Positions 53,904 to 63,402 of a stretch of 64,000 bases of DNA are shown piece by piece. Origin of the DNA: 2-02-FULL-62-17 sp046153355. Its GTDB lineage: Bacteria; Pseudomonadota; Gammaproteobacteria; Burkholderiales; SG8-39. The stretch covers positions 7,994 to 71,993 of the forward strand of contig JBJXEY010000163.1 in the NCBI GenBank assembly GCA_046153355.1. Reading direction: 5' to 3'. The notes beneath the pieces were generated by a model. It was not told the DNA's origin. It ran no database searches and was given only the letters and a program-made list of their open reading frames with translations. Position 1 is the stretch's first letter. Every line of letters starts with the position of its first letter. A program made the position numbers and the translations under genes.

Positions 53904-54896
53904 TTGATCACGTTGCACCGCCTACTACAAGCCCAAGATACTGCCACCAGCGCCGGAGGGTCCAGCGAGAAACGACGCATCGACGTGCATCACCACATCG
54001 CGCCGCCGGTGTATGTGGAGGAGCTGGCGCCGATGAAACGCCTCACCCCGCAATCGGTAGCCTGGACGATTCAAAAATCCATCGATCAGATGGATGAAGC
54101 CGGCGTGGCAACCTCGATCACCTCTGTGACCACACCTGGCCTGTGGTTGGGTTCGCACGCCTCGGCGCGACGCCTGGCGCGCGCCTGCAACGAGTACGCG
54201 GCGAAAATGGTCGCGGATCATCCTGGCCGTTTTGGCATGTTTGTCAATGTGCCACTGCCGGACGTGGAAGGCGCGTTGATGGAAATTGCCTACGGCATGG
54301 ATGTTTTAAAAGCCGATGGTGTGTCGCTATTCACCAGTTATATCGATAAGTGGCTTGGCGACCCGAAGTTCGACGAGGTGTTCGCGGAGCTGAATCGTCG
54401 CAAAGCGGTGGTCTACACCCACCCCATTTCCTGTGCGTGCTGTACTAATCTCGTTCCCGGCATACCCGATGCGGCCATCGAATACGGCACTGACACCAGC
54501 CGTGCGATTGCCCGTTTTATTTTCAGCGGCAGTGCCAAGCGTTACCCGGATATCAAAATCATCTGGTCGCACGGTGGTGGGACGATGCCGTTCTTGATCG
54601 ACCGTTATCACGCCATGGCGCGCTTGCCGCAGCATAAGGAAATCACCCCGGATGGCTTCCTGCCGGTGGCGCGCAAGTTCTACTACGACACCGCACAGAT
54701 TCCCAATAAGCCCGCGTTGATGGCGTTAAAGGAAGTGGTCACCGCCGACAACATATTGTTTGGCACCGATTTCCCATGGTTGACCTCGGCCCACCATGTC
54801 AAAGGCATTACCGGATCGGGCGTGTTTAGCCCGGACGAGTTACGCGCCATTGACTACGGCAACACCTTGAGAATTTTGCCGAAATACGCGCGCTAA
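53904..54896 (+). CDS. ACMSD-like amidohydrolase 1
   Basis: 330 residues from a TTG at 53904, with AGGAG 6 bases upstream; earlier codons overlap the divergent methyltransferase start and look unconserved. Metal motifs: IDVHHHIAPP, YTHPISCACC, WSHGGGTMP and FGTDFPW, the amidohydrolase-2 set seen in ACMSD and related decarboxylases or hydrolases. Paralogous to the gene at 58800 (shared DTSRAIA, SHGGGTMP, YYDTAQ). Substrate unknown. Confidence 0.87.
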   Translation: MITLHRLLQAQDTATSAGGSSEKRRIDVHHHIAPPVYVEELAPMKRLTPQSVAWTIQKSIDQMDEAGVATSITSVTTPGLWLGSHASARRLARACNEYAAKMVADHPGRFGMFVNVPLPDVEGALMEIAYGMDVLKADGVSLFTSYIDKWLGDPKFDEVFAELNRRKAVVYTHPISCACCTNLVPGIPDAAIEYGTDTSRAIARFIFSGSAKRYPDIKIIWSHGGGTMPFLIDRYHAMARLPQHKEITPDGFLPVARKFYYDTAQIPNKPALMALKEVVTADNILFGTDFPWLTSAHHVKGITGSGVFSPDELRAIDYGNTLRILPKYAR

Positions 54897-55113
54897 GACA
54901 TCAAAGCGCTGCTTCAACTGGTTCGGCAACGCCGTCGCTCACCCGAACAGCCAATGTCGGCGCCAGCGTCGTTCCAGTCGAGTAGGTTGCCTTGCGGGTC
55001 GCAAGTCTGCGCATGAATTTTCGAATAGCAAGAAGGGGTTACGCCGCGCACCGTCCCGGATAACGATGACGCGGGTTTGATTTATGTTCTGCCGTTTGGG
55101 TAAGCCCACAGCC

Positions 55114-55170
55114 CTGATAAGCCCTCTTTTATCGCGAATTATCAGAGTCCGTCGTGATAAAGTGCGATAA
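55114..55170 (+). repeat. Interleaved GATAA/TTATC repeats before the ATPase gene
   Basis: CTGATAA (55114-55120) with TTATCAG (55139-55145), and TTATCGC (55129-55135) with GCGATAA (55164-55170), plus TGATAA at 55155-55160. Two interleaved inverted repeats in 57 bases, ending at the ATG. Likely operator region; no ribosome binding site is seen. Confidence 0.55.
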
Positions 55171-56325
55171 ATGAACCACTTCCCTCGCCCCACTCTGGCC
55201 GCCGCTATTGCCGACGAACTCAGCGGCAAGACGGTGTTATCCGACGCCCAGAACGGGCTCTTCCTGGCGGGTCCGCGCCGTACCGGAAAAACGGAATTCC
55301 TACGTCAAGATTTGAAGCCGGAGCTTGAGCGGCGCGGCATGCTGGTGATTTACGTTGATTTATGGGAAGACAAAACGCGCTCACCGCTCGCGTCGATCGC
55401 GGCGTCCCTGGCGCAGGCGGTAGAAAACAATCTTAGTGGCGTTGCAGGTTTTGTGAAGGGTGCCGGCATCGACAAAATCAGTTTACCAGGCGGGTTCAAC
55501 TTCGATCTTTCCAAAATCGGCAAGACCGATGGCTTAACGCTTTATCAAATCCTCAACGTGCTGCATCAGGCCAGCAAAAAACCCGTCGTGTTGATTGTCG
55601 ATGAGGCGCAACACGCGTTGACCAACGACGATGGCGATGCGGCAATGAGTGCGTTGAAATCGGCGCGCGACCAGATGCGAAGCGATGGCAAGTCCAAGCT
55701 GCTCTTGGTGATGTCCGGTTCGCACCGCGACAAGCTGATGCGCCTGCTCAATAGCGCGGCGACACCATTTTGGGGATCGCAAGTACGCCCGCTGCCGCTC
55801 CTGGAGGCCGATTTCGTCGCGCACCTGACGCGCACGGTGCGGCAGGAAAAACCGGAACTCGCCTCGGTGCGCCAAAGCGTCATGGAGGAGGCTTTCACGC
55901 ACATGGGCCATCAACCACAATTTCTGCTGGATGCGATTCGCAGCGTATTGCCCGCCTCGAACGATGGCGCGGCATTCGAGAGCGCACTGCTCGCGCTCGC
56001 AAAAGAGCGGCGCGCGACTGAACGCGAAGAGTTGACCAATACCTATTTGCGGTTACCTCCGTTGCAACAAGCCGTGTTGCAACGCCTCTTGGAGCAAGGC
56101 GAGAACTACCGCGCGTTCGATGCGAAGTCTTTGGCGTTTTATGGAGCACATAGCGTCACCAAAGTGTCGGTGGCACAGGTGCAGCGCGCCCTGGATGCAT
56201 TGCGCGATAACGACCCGCCGCTGGTGTGGAAGTCGCTGCGTGGCGACTATTCCGTGTACGACCAAGCATTAAGCGGCTGGTATGCCTACCTGGTGGCTAG
56301 CAACAATTGGCCGCCGCGCCACTGA
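55171..56325 (+). CDS. Orphan AAA/Orc1-like ATPase with winged-helix end
   Basis: 384 residues. Walker A AGPRRTGKTEFL (about 33-44), Walker B VVLIVDEAQHAL (about 138-149), sensor-like LLLVMSGSHRDKL, and a C-terminal part (about 285-375) that reads as a winged helix. Fits the broad archaeal-type ATPase/STAND-like group. No partner gene beside it. The role could be regulation or defence; neither is shown. Confidence 0.7.
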   Translation: MNHFPRPTLAAAIADELSGKTVLSDAQNGLFLAGPRRTGKTEFLRQDLKPELERRGMLVIYVDLWEDKTRSPLASIAASLAQAVENNLSGVAGFVKGAGIDKISLPGGFNFDLSKIGKTDGLTLYQILNVLHQASKKPVVLIVDEAQHALTNDDGDAAMSALKSARDQMRSDGKSKLLLVMSGSHRDKLMRLLNSAATPFWGSQVRPLPLLEADFVAHLTRTVRQEKPELASVRQSVMEEAFTHMGHQPQFLLDAIRSVLPASNDGAAFESALLALAKERRATEREELTNTYLRLPPLQQAVLQRLLEQGENYRAFDAKSLAFYGAHSVTKVSVAQVQRALDALRDNDPPLVWKSLRGDYSVYDQALSGWYAYLVASNNWPPRH

Positions 56326-56344
56326 ATGAGTTGCGAATCCTTCT

Positions 56345-57379
56345 CTACCGCGCCTTCGACAAAGCATTGATGTCGTCAACCGTCTGCTTCATTTCGCGCG
56401 ACAGGCGCTCGAATTCCTTGGATGCCGCTGCGGGCGGCATATCCACTAGCACCTTGTAGACGCGACGCCGCAGATCCAGGTATTGCAGCATCAGTTGGTG
56501 CAAGCGTGCTTGTTCGGCTTCGGGCTCGAAGCGATAGGCCGAAAAGCGGCGGTGAATTTCATCCCATTGAGAGGAAAGCTCCCGCAACTGTTTCTTGGAA
56601 TCGACTTCTTGCCACTTTGGCACCAGCGCCTGCGAGATCGCCATCAACTCTTTTTCGCGTGGGCCAAACCAACGTAGATCTGCGGTGAAGTCACGCGCCG
56701 CATTGCGCGCGGCGATTTTTTCCGGTGCCGCGCCGGGTGCGAATATCAGCAAGCTCGCCAGCACGCCGACGATTACAACGGAACCGGTAGCGGCGAACGC
56801 CGTTCCATGCCAACGCGACAGCACGTAAGCGCAAATGCCGCCACCCACCAAGCCACCCGCATGCGCGGCGTGATCAATGGGCGCGTCGCTGACGCCCATC
56901 ACCACCGAATAGATGAGAAAAATACCGATGCCGGTGGCGTGCGATTTCAACATCGCCACCGGCACGCGATTGCGCGAATCCAACATAAACACCAGCATCG
57001 CGCCCAACACGCCGCAGATGGCGCCCGAGGCCCCCACACTATTGACCAACGGGTTCCAGTAGACGCTCGCCAAGCTGCCGGCTAATCCCGATAGCACATA
57101 GAGCACGGGAAAACGCGCGCGCCCAAAGAACATCTCGCACAATCGGCCTAGATCGAACAAGGTAAACATGTTGACCGCCAGGTGCACCAAGCCCCCATGC
57201 AGGAACATGGAACTGGCCAACCGCCAGGGCTCGCCGCTCAAGGTTTGCGGGCCGAAATTGGAGCCCCAGCGGATGAGCGCTTCCGAATCGGCGTTCATCC
57301 AGCCATTGCCGGCCATGCCGAAGGCGATGAACACCAGCACGTTGGCGGCCGCGATGGCGGATACCCAGAACATGGGCAT
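56345..57379 (-). CDS. Rhomboid family intramembrane serine protease
   Basis: 344 residues. Six membrane helices, catalytic Ser in GASGAICGVLGA (about 118) and His in HAAHAGGLVGG (about 175). The sequence SSMFLHGGLVHLAVNMFTLF is the rhomboid HxxxN motif. A hydrophilic, probably helical C-terminal part of about 110 residues (240-344) is extra. Substrate unknown. Confidence 0.9.
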   Translation of the reverse strand: MPMFWVSAIAAANVLVFIAFGMAGNGWMNADSEALIRWGSNFGPQTLSGEPWRLASSMFLHGGLVHLAVNMFTLFDLGRLCEMFFGRARFPVLYVLSGLAGSLASVYWNPLVNSVGASGAICGVLGAMLVFMLDSRNRVPVAMLKSHATGIGIFLIYSVVMGVSDAPIDHAAHAGGLVGGGICAYVLSRWHGTAFAATGSVVIVGVLASLLIFAPGAAPEKIAARNAARDFTADLRWFGPREKELMAISQALVPKWQEVDSKKQLRELSSQWDEIHRRFSAYRFEPEAEQARLHQLMLQYLDLRRRVYKVLVDMPPAAASKEFERLSREMKQTVDDINALSKAR

Positions 57380-57432
57380 GGCGGGTATTAACCTTTGCGC
57401 GTTCTAGCGGCGCGGCTAAGCCACGCCACAGG

Positions 57433-57472
57433 GGGTTGCCATCGACTCTTTATTTGCCAATTATGGCAACCC
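57433..57472. repeat. 10-bp inverted repeat between rhomboid and LVIVD genes
   Basis: GGGTTGCCAT (57433-57442) and ATGGCAACCC (57463-57472) with a 20-base AT-rich loop. It lies after the LVIVD gene and before the rhomboid gene on the minus strand. No T tract; an operator or mRNA end structure is possible. Confidence 0.55.
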
Positions 57473-57554
57473 AATCTATTGATAATGAAGGTAGCGCATA
57501 GATGAGCAGCAATAGAAGTTCAACTTTCCGCTCATCGCGTCACCTTGAATCCGA

Positions 57555-58697
57555 TCAAATACGCTCGACGATATGCATGCCGCGATAACGATCAATTAGG
57601 TAAATAAGCCCGCGATCATCCTGGAACACATCGTTGCTCACCACCTTCTTGTGGCCTGGCGCGGGGTCAGGCATGTAGGAAGCCACTTCTTTCATGCAGC
57701 GCGGGTTTGAGATATCAAGAATTCGCAATCCTTGGTTAAACCATGCGCAAGGCACTTCCATGCCGCGAATGTGCTCCACCGGTTGATGGCAACCGGTCTG
57801 CTGCGGGTGAACTTTTCCATCCAAACCCTCAACCTGAAAGCTTGATACGACAATCGGTTTTTTCTCGTCGGTGATATTCACCATCCACAAAGCCGCCGGC
57901 ATCTGGCAGGGCTCGGGTAGGTCCTTGGGCAACACATCTTCGTCAGCCACCAACATCCAGCGTTGACCGTGAATGGCAAACGGAATCGGCACCAGCGAGT
58001 GACACGGCCAGGGAAACGGCGGGCTCCAATCGATCGATGACACGGTCTTGGGTTTCGACATATCCGAGATATCGACAATATGCCCGCCGCCGTGCCAATA
58101 GCTGACGTACAGACGATCACCCATACGGATGGGGTGATGGCAACGTGGCTCCAGCGAACCGCGCACCGCCCAGGGGCGCGATTCGCCGCCCGCCGCCCAT
58201 TGCCCCGGCATCCACCAGCGCCCAACTTCCTCGGGCTTGGCGGGGTCTTTCAAATCGAGGATCACCACGATGTTGGTGGTGAACCCTTCCATAGTCGGTG
58301 AGATGTAGGCGTAGCGACCATCGAAGGTGAAGCGGTGCACGCCATGACCCTTACACGCCCAGAATGTAATGAGCTTGGGTTGACTGGGATTGGAGACATC
58401 GTAGATCCCCAACCCGCCATTGAGATTGCGGATCTCAGGCACCTTTACCGCCGGGTCAACCTCATGGTTAATCAACATGATGCCGTTCTTGCCGATCGCC
58501 TTGTGCGAATGCAGCCCTTGCGGAATAGTCAATTGCGAGAGCATCTTCGGCTTCTTCGGGTCGCTCACATCGACAATGCTGGTGCCCTCGGGCCCAGTGA
58601 TGTGGCCAATGTAAGCAGTGTTGCCATCCACCATGATCTGCCCCGCGCCGGCGCTGTCGAAAAATCCCACCTCGCGTACGCCTATTGCCTTGCTCAT
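57555..58697 (-). CDS. LVIVD-repeat beta-propeller protein
   Basis: 380 residues from ATG 58697 (MSKAIGVREVGFF), preceded by AAGGAG. At least six repeats of the type GTSIVDVSDPKKPK, GLGIYDVSNPSQPK, IVVILDLKDPAKPEE and GLRILDISNPRCMKE. No signal peptide, so probably cytosolic. Divergent from amidohydrolase 2, 102 bases apart, and so likely linked to it. Biochemical role unknown. Confidence 0.82.
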   Translation of the reverse strand: MSKAIGVREVGFFDSAGAGQIMVDGNTAYIGHITGPEGTSIVDVSDPKKPKMLSQLTIPQGLHSHKAIGKNGIMLINHEVDPAVKVPEIRNLNGGLGIYDVSNPSQPKLITFWACKGHGVHRFTFDGRYAYISPTMEGFTTNIVVILDLKDPAKPEEVGRWWMPGQWAAGGESRPWAVRGSLEPRCHHPIRMGDRLYVSYWHGGGHIVDISDMSKPKTVSSIDWSPPFPWPCHSLVPIPFAIHGQRWMLVADEDVLPKDLPEPCQMPAALWMVNITDEKKPIVVSSFQVEGLDGKVHPQQTGCHQPVEHIRGMEVPCAWFNQGLRILDISNPRCMKEVASYMPDPAPGHKKVVSNDVFQDDRGLIYLIDRYRGMHIVERI

Positions 58698-58799
58698 GCC
58701 GCTGCTCCTTGAAAAATGAATTAGCCTCGATGAAGTTATATTACCTGCCCCGCCCGAATCACGGGCGAGCACCCACGAAAATTTCATGACGGAAACACT

Positions 58800-59744
58800 A
58801 TGACTATCGCGCATCGCATCGACGTTCACCACCATCCTTCCCCGCCCAGCTACATCAACGCGCGCGATAACCGTAATCGCTTCGCCACGCCGCAATTGCA
58901 ATGGACGGTCAACCGGTCATTGGAGGATATGGATCGCGGTGGTGTAGCGACCTCGATACTTTCTCTGCCGCATCCGCCTTCCATCTGGCCAGCGGAAAAA
59001 GAAATCGGGCGGCGCTTGGCGCGCGAGTGGAACGAATACATGTCCGGCATGGCGCGCGATTACCCCGGCCGCTTCGGTGTATTTGCCGCGGTGCCGATAT
59101 TCGATATCGAAGGATCGTTGCGCGAAGTGGAATATGCGCTGGACACCTTGAAGGCCGACGGCATTTCGCTCATGACCAATATCGGCGATCAATGGCTGGG
59201 CGATCCGCACTACGCGCCGCTGTTCGAAGAGTTGCATCGCCGAAAAGCGGTTGTCTACACCCATCCGCATGCCCCGGCTTGCTGCGGCAACATCATCACC
59301 GAATTGAATGACTCAGTGATCGAATACGCCACCGACACCTCGCGCGCCATCGCGAAATTGCTGTTTACCGGCTCGGCGGCAAAATTTCCCGACATTCGTT
59401 TCATCTTTTCCCACGGCGGCGGCACCATGCCCTACATCGCCGAGCGATTCTTTCGCGCGCATATCGGCAACCCGCTGCCGTTGAAAGAGCGCGTGCCCAA
59501 CGGCGTGTTGCACGAATTGAAAAAACTCTATTACGACACCGCGCAGGCCTCGCACCCCTATGCCATGGGCGCGTTGACGAAACTCGTGGGTGCGTCGCAA
59601 ATTATTTTTGGCACGGATTTCCCCTATCGCACTGCGGAAGACCATGTAAAAGGCCTCGCCGAGTGCGATTTCACCGTAGAGGAGCGGCAGGCGATCGACC
59701 GCGGCAATGCGGAGCGCTTGATGCCGCGCTGGCGGCGCAAATAG
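58800..59744 (+). CDS. ACMSD-like amidohydrolase 2
   Basis: 314 residues. Metal motifs RIDVHHHPSPP, YTHPHAPACC, FSHGGGTMPYIAERF and FGTDFPY. Close paralogue of the gene at 53904. ATG 58800 directly precedes the metal-binding N-terminus, giving the normal family length. Followed by a MetE-like gene on the same strand. Hydrolase or decarboxylase; substrate unknown. Confidence 0.88.
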   Translation: MTIAHRIDVHHHPSPPSYINARDNRNRFATPQLQWTVNRSLEDMDRGGVATSILSLPHPPSIWPAEKEIGRRLAREWNEYMSGMARDYPGRFGVFAAVPIFDIEGSLREVEYALDTLKADGISLMTNIGDQWLGDPHYAPLFEELHRRKAVVYTHPHAPACCGNIITELNDSVIEYATDTSRAIAKLLFTGSAAKFPDIRFIFSHGGGTMPYIAERFFRAHIGNPLPLKERVPNGVLHELKKLYYDTAQASHPYAMGALTKLVGASQIIFGTDFPYRTAEDHVKGLAECDFTVEERQAIDRGNAERLMPRWRRK

Positions 59745-59864
59745 TAGCGTCGCTCGCGAAACACATCAATCATTCCATTGTTTAACTTTTATATGACGAT
59801 ATCTAATAAGAATGCCACCATCTGGTTAAATTCAATCTAGTAAGTAGAATACTCAAGGACACCT

Positions 59865-60986
59865 ATGCCCTTCCATCCTCCCTTCCGCGCCGAAGTTGTC
59901 GGCAGCCTTTTGCGCCCGGCAGCCATTCACCAATCCCGTGCGGATTTGGCGCAAGGCAAGATCAGCGCCGCCGAGCTGCGTGACACTGAATCCCGCTGCG
60001 TACGCGACGCGGTGGCCATGCAAAAAAGCGTGGGCCTCAACGTTTGTACCGATGGCGAATTCCACCGCCGCCATTGGTTCATGGATTTCATCGAACGTAT
60101 CGATGGCGTCACAATCAGCGGCACCATGGGCGGCAAGTTTCAAAACGCCACTGGTGATGCCGACTGGTCGCCGCCGCGCATCGAGGTCAATGGCAAGCTC
60201 GGGCGCTCGCGCGATCTCGCAGTACAGGATTTTCGCGATCTCGCTCCCGTGGCGAGGGACGCGGGGCTCCTTGCCAAGCAACCCATCCCCTCGCCCACCA
60301 TCCTGCATTTTCGCGGCGGGCGCGCGGCCATCTCCAAATCACATTACCCAGATATTGAAGCCTTCTACGCCGACCTAGCCGAGGTCTACCGGCAGGAACT
60401 TCGTGCGCTCTACGAAGCCGGCTGCCGCTACGCGCAAATTGACGAAACCAATCTGGCGTTTCTGTGCGACCCGAAAATTCGCGCGCAAGTCGTGGCGTTA
60501 GGCGAGAACCCCGACACCCTGCCCGCCACTTATGCAAAGTTATTGAACGACGTGCTGCGCGACAAGCCCGTTGATTTTGTCATCGGCATGCATCTGTGCC
60601 GCGGCAACCACGCCAGTTCCTGGATGGCCGAAGGCGCCTATGACCCGGTAGCCGAGGTGATTTTTGGCGGCATCAACGTCGATGCCCTCTTTGTGGAATA
60701 CGACAGCCCACGCGCCGGTGGTTTTGCGCCGCTGCGTTATCTGGGCAAAAACCGTGTCGCGGTGCTGGGTCTGGTGACCACCAAGACCGCGCAGCTTGAA
60801 TCCAAGGATGATCTCAAGCGCCGCATTGACGAGGCCGCGAAGTACGCGCCGTTGGAACAGCTTGCGTTATCGCCGCAGTGCGGCTTTGCCAGCACCATTC
60901 TTGGCAACAAGCTCACCGAAGACGATCAGCGGCGAAAATTGGATCTCGTTACCCAGACCGCTCGGGAGGTATGGGGGACGTCTTGA
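59865..60986 (+). CDS. MetE-like (cobalamin-independent methionine synthase II family) protein 1
   Basis: 373 residues with only the C-terminal, catalytic half of MetE. VVGSLLRP near the start, TDGEFHRRHWFMDFIE, AQIDETNLAF, and the zinc ligands H and C in GMHLCRGN, E in FVEYDSPRAGGFAPLR and C in SPQCGFAS, all intact. It could transfer a methyl group from an unknown donor to a thiol. AAGGACACCT before ATG 59865. The 120 bases in front are AT-rich. Confidence 0.85.
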   Translation: MPFHPPFRAEVVGSLLRPAAIHQSRADLAQGKISAAELRDTESRCVRDAVAMQKSVGLNVCTDGEFHRRHWFMDFIERIDGVTISGTMGGKFQNATGDADWSPPRIEVNGKLGRSRDLAVQDFRDLAPVARDAGLLAKQPIPSPTILHFRGGRAAISKSHYPDIEAFYADLAEVYRQELRALYEAGCRYAQIDETNLAFLCDPKIRAQVVALGENPDTLPATYAKLLNDVLRDKPVDFVIGMHLCRGNHASSWMAEGAYDPVAEVIFGGINVDALFVEYDSPRAGGFAPLRYLGKNRVAVLGLVTTKTAQLESKDDLKRRIDEAAKYAPLEQLALSPQCGFASTILGNKLTEDDQRRKLDLVTQTAREVWGTS

Positions 60987-61038
60987 CTACTCGCTACTTA
61001 GCCTCGATCCAGCGAAAGGCGGAGAGTTCTTGCACCGC

Positions 61039-62208
61039 TTATCGCCAGAGCTGCCTCGATGCGATTTCCGCGCCGCGCGCCAAAGCCTCGAACTTGGCAT
61101 TGATGATGCGCATGTCGTAACCAACTGGACTGACGAAGGTGCCAAAGCCGTAATCCACGCCCGCGACGACGTTTTCCGGGCCGACGCGCTCGGCATAGCG
61201 CACAATTCTTTGCGCGACGAGTTCGGGATGTTCAACAACGAAACTGGAATTCGTCACCACACCTGGGATGATGCTCTTGCCCTCGGGTAACTTGAACTCA
61301 TCCCACAAGATGAATTCATGTTCGTGCCTGGGATTGGCGCCTTCAAAGGAATAAGCACCGGCCTTCACTGACAACACCAGATCAAGCACGTCGCGTAGTT
61401 CCATGTCGGTGGTGCGCGGTGCGGCATCCACACTATGACAAGTGTGATGGCGAATGCGATCCTCAGGGATGCCGCGCAGCGCGTGATTGAGCGCCTCGAC
61501 GCGCACTTTCGCCCAACGGCGTGCGTCCTCCACGCTCCAATCCAAGCGCCAAAGCATGATGCTCGCCAAGTGCGGATCGTCGATCTGCAACATCAGGCCC
61601 GAATTAACGATGCCCAAGTATGCCTCGCGCAGCGCTTCGGCCACGGCGTAGAGATACTCTTCCTCGGTTTTGTAGTAATCGTTTTGGAACCAATCTTCCA
61701 CGCAGGAGGGCGAAATCGAAGGCATGAAACCCTCATCAACGCCGCTCGCCGACATGGCGGTTTTGAGGTTGTCGATGTCGCGCTCCAGTTGCTTTTGACC
61801 GACATACTTGAGAGGAGCCACGCAGGTGCGTGCAATGCGTGAAGCGGGAATTGGAGCACCGGGAGGTGGCGGGGGCGGCTCGTTTGCTGCGTAGAACTCG
61901 GGAAACGCAATCGATTCGCGAGTGTTGGCGAAGGGTCGTTTAATCGTGGGTGGCTTGACCGGCTCGTAGCCGCTAAAGCGGGTGTGAACGTAGGTCATGA
62001 AACTTTCCTTGCCGAACTCACCATCACTCACCGTATCGATGCCCGCCGCATGTTGCATCGCCACCGTATCGCGCACCGCATTGGCGAGAATGCGTTCCGA
62101 TGCAGAGTTGCCGTTTAGCTTTTCTTGCCGTACGAGATTGGCGAGGTCAACCGGCCGCGGCAAGCTGCCGGTGTGGGTGGTACGGATTCGCTTAGGGCTA
62201 CGTAACAT
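61039..62208 (-). CDS. MetE-like protein 2, with one zinc ligand altered
   Basis: 389 residues from ATG 62208 (MLRSPKRIRTTHTGSLPRP); an upstream ATG at 62286 adds 26 unlikely residues. VSDGEFGKESFMTYV, LMLQIDDPHLA, HHTCHSVDAA (His, Cys) and YSFEGANPRHEHE (Glu) are kept. The usual fourth ligand, Cys in a DCGFGT motif, is Tyr here (GVDYGFGT, codon TAC). A proline run (EPPPPPPGAP) lies near residue 110. Convergent with protein 1. Confidence 0.85.
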   Translation of the reverse strand: MLRSPKRIRTTHTGSLPRPVDLANLVRQEKLNGNSASERILANAVRDTVAMQHAAGIDTVSDGEFGKESFMTYVHTRFSGYEPVKPPTIKRPFANTRESIAFPEFYAANEPPPPPPGAPIPASRIARTCVAPLKYVGQKQLERDIDNLKTAMSASGVDEGFMPSISPSCVEDWFQNDYYKTEEEYLYAVAEALREAYLGIVNSGLMLQIDDPHLASIMLWRLDWSVEDARRWAKVRVEALNHALRGIPEDRIRHHTCHSVDAAPRTTDMELRDVLDLVLSVKAGAYSFEGANPRHEHEFILWDEFKLPEGKSIIPGVVTNSSFVVEHPELVAQRIVRYAERVGPENVVAGVDYGFGTFVSPVGYDMRIINAKFEALARGAEIASRQLWR

Positions 62209-62384
62209 GGGTTGTCCTTCGTAGGTCGCTAATGTGGCATTACTTGTTGAGCAGATTGACAGGGCAAATTCGAATTCTCGGTTCACTTCATGCGATTGTT
62301 GTTCGCCTTACTTTTTGCGCCGGCACACGCGGGTAAGCCCTCGTGGATCTCGCTGTGGGGACCAGCCGGCCTTCCAAAGCCCAT

Positions 62385-63335
62385 TCATTCAGGTTTGATC
62401 CCTAGTGCCTTGATTAGCGCCGCCTGCCGCGCGCCATAGGCGCGTACGAATTCATCGAACTGCGCCGGGTTCGACAACCACGGCTCGGCGCCTTGCGAGT
62501 GCAACCGATCGCGCACCTCCGCGCTCTGCGCGACACGCGTGATCTCGCCGTTGAGACGCTGCACGATCTCCTGCGACGTCTTGATGGGGGCCCACATGCC
62601 CACCCCGCTTTGAAAAACACCTTCGGGCAATCCCGCCTCGCCCATCGTCGGCACGTTGGGCAGCAAGGCAACGCGCGATCTGGACAGTACGGCAAGTGCA
62701 CTGAGTTTTCCTGCTTTGATCATGGGCAGCGCCGCGACCACGGGTGAGTTATAAAAATCCAGGCGCCCTGCCACCACCTCGATGATGGATTGCGCGGCAC
62801 CTTTTTGCGGCACATGCAGCGCCTCGAACCCGGCCGCATGGCGGAATTGCTCACTGCTCATGTGCACGGGGGTGCCAATTCCAGAGGAACCGAAGGTCAG
62901 CTTACCGGGATTGGCCTTGGCGAAAGCGATGAATTCCTTCAGGGAATTGAAATTAGTGGATGGCCCAATGACAACCGCCGCGTGAATGTTGGCGAGCGGC
63001 GCAATCCCCGCGAAGTCGTTGATCGGATCGTAAGGCACGTTTTTGACCAACGCGGGAATAAAGGACGCAGTTGCCGTGGACAAAAGCGTATAGCCATCGG
63101 GCAAAGCCTTGGAGACATTGTCCGCGGCCACCAGGCCACCTGCCGCGGGGCGGTTTTCCACCACGATGGGTTGTCCGAGCGTGGCGGGCAGGCGATCAGC
63201 AAACAGGCGCGTCATCGTATCGGGCGCGCCGCCGGGGGCGAACCCAACGATGAATCGCAATGGCTTGGCGGGATAACTTTGCGCCCATGCCACCCCGGCA
63301 AATGAAATGGCGCACATAAACAGGAATCGATACAT
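62385..63335 (-). CDS. Bug/TctC family periplasmic solute receptor, copy 3
   Basis: 316 residues: signal peptide (about 1-18, CAISFAGVAWAQS), YPAKPLRFIVGFAPGGAPDT, FGSSGIGTPVHMSSEQF and HVPQKGAAQSI. It lies behind copy 4 on the same strand with a gap of about 67 bases. Ligand unknown; it may bring in the substrate of the nearby amidohydrolase and MetE-like enzymes. Confidence 0.92.
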   Translation of the reverse strand: MYRFLFMCAISFAGVAWAQSYPAKPLRFIVGFAPGGAPDTMTRLFADRLPATLGQPIVVENRPAAGGLVAADNVSKALPDGYTLLSTATASFIPALVKNVPYDPINDFAGIAPLANIHAAVVIGPSTNFNSLKEFIAFAKANPGKLTFGSSGIGTPVHMSSEQFRHAAGFEALHVPQKGAAQSIIEVVAGRLDFYNSPVVAALPMIKAGKLSALAVLSRSRVALLPNVPTMGEAGLPEGVFQSGVGMWAPIKTSQEIVQRLNGEITRVAQSAEVRDRLHSQGAEPWLSNPAQFDEFVRAYGARQAALIKALGIKPE

Positions 63336-63402
63336 GTTTTCTCCTATTGGAAGGCGGACGCAGGGTCATCGACGATGAAAAATTGGCGCACGGCCACTTC
63401 GC

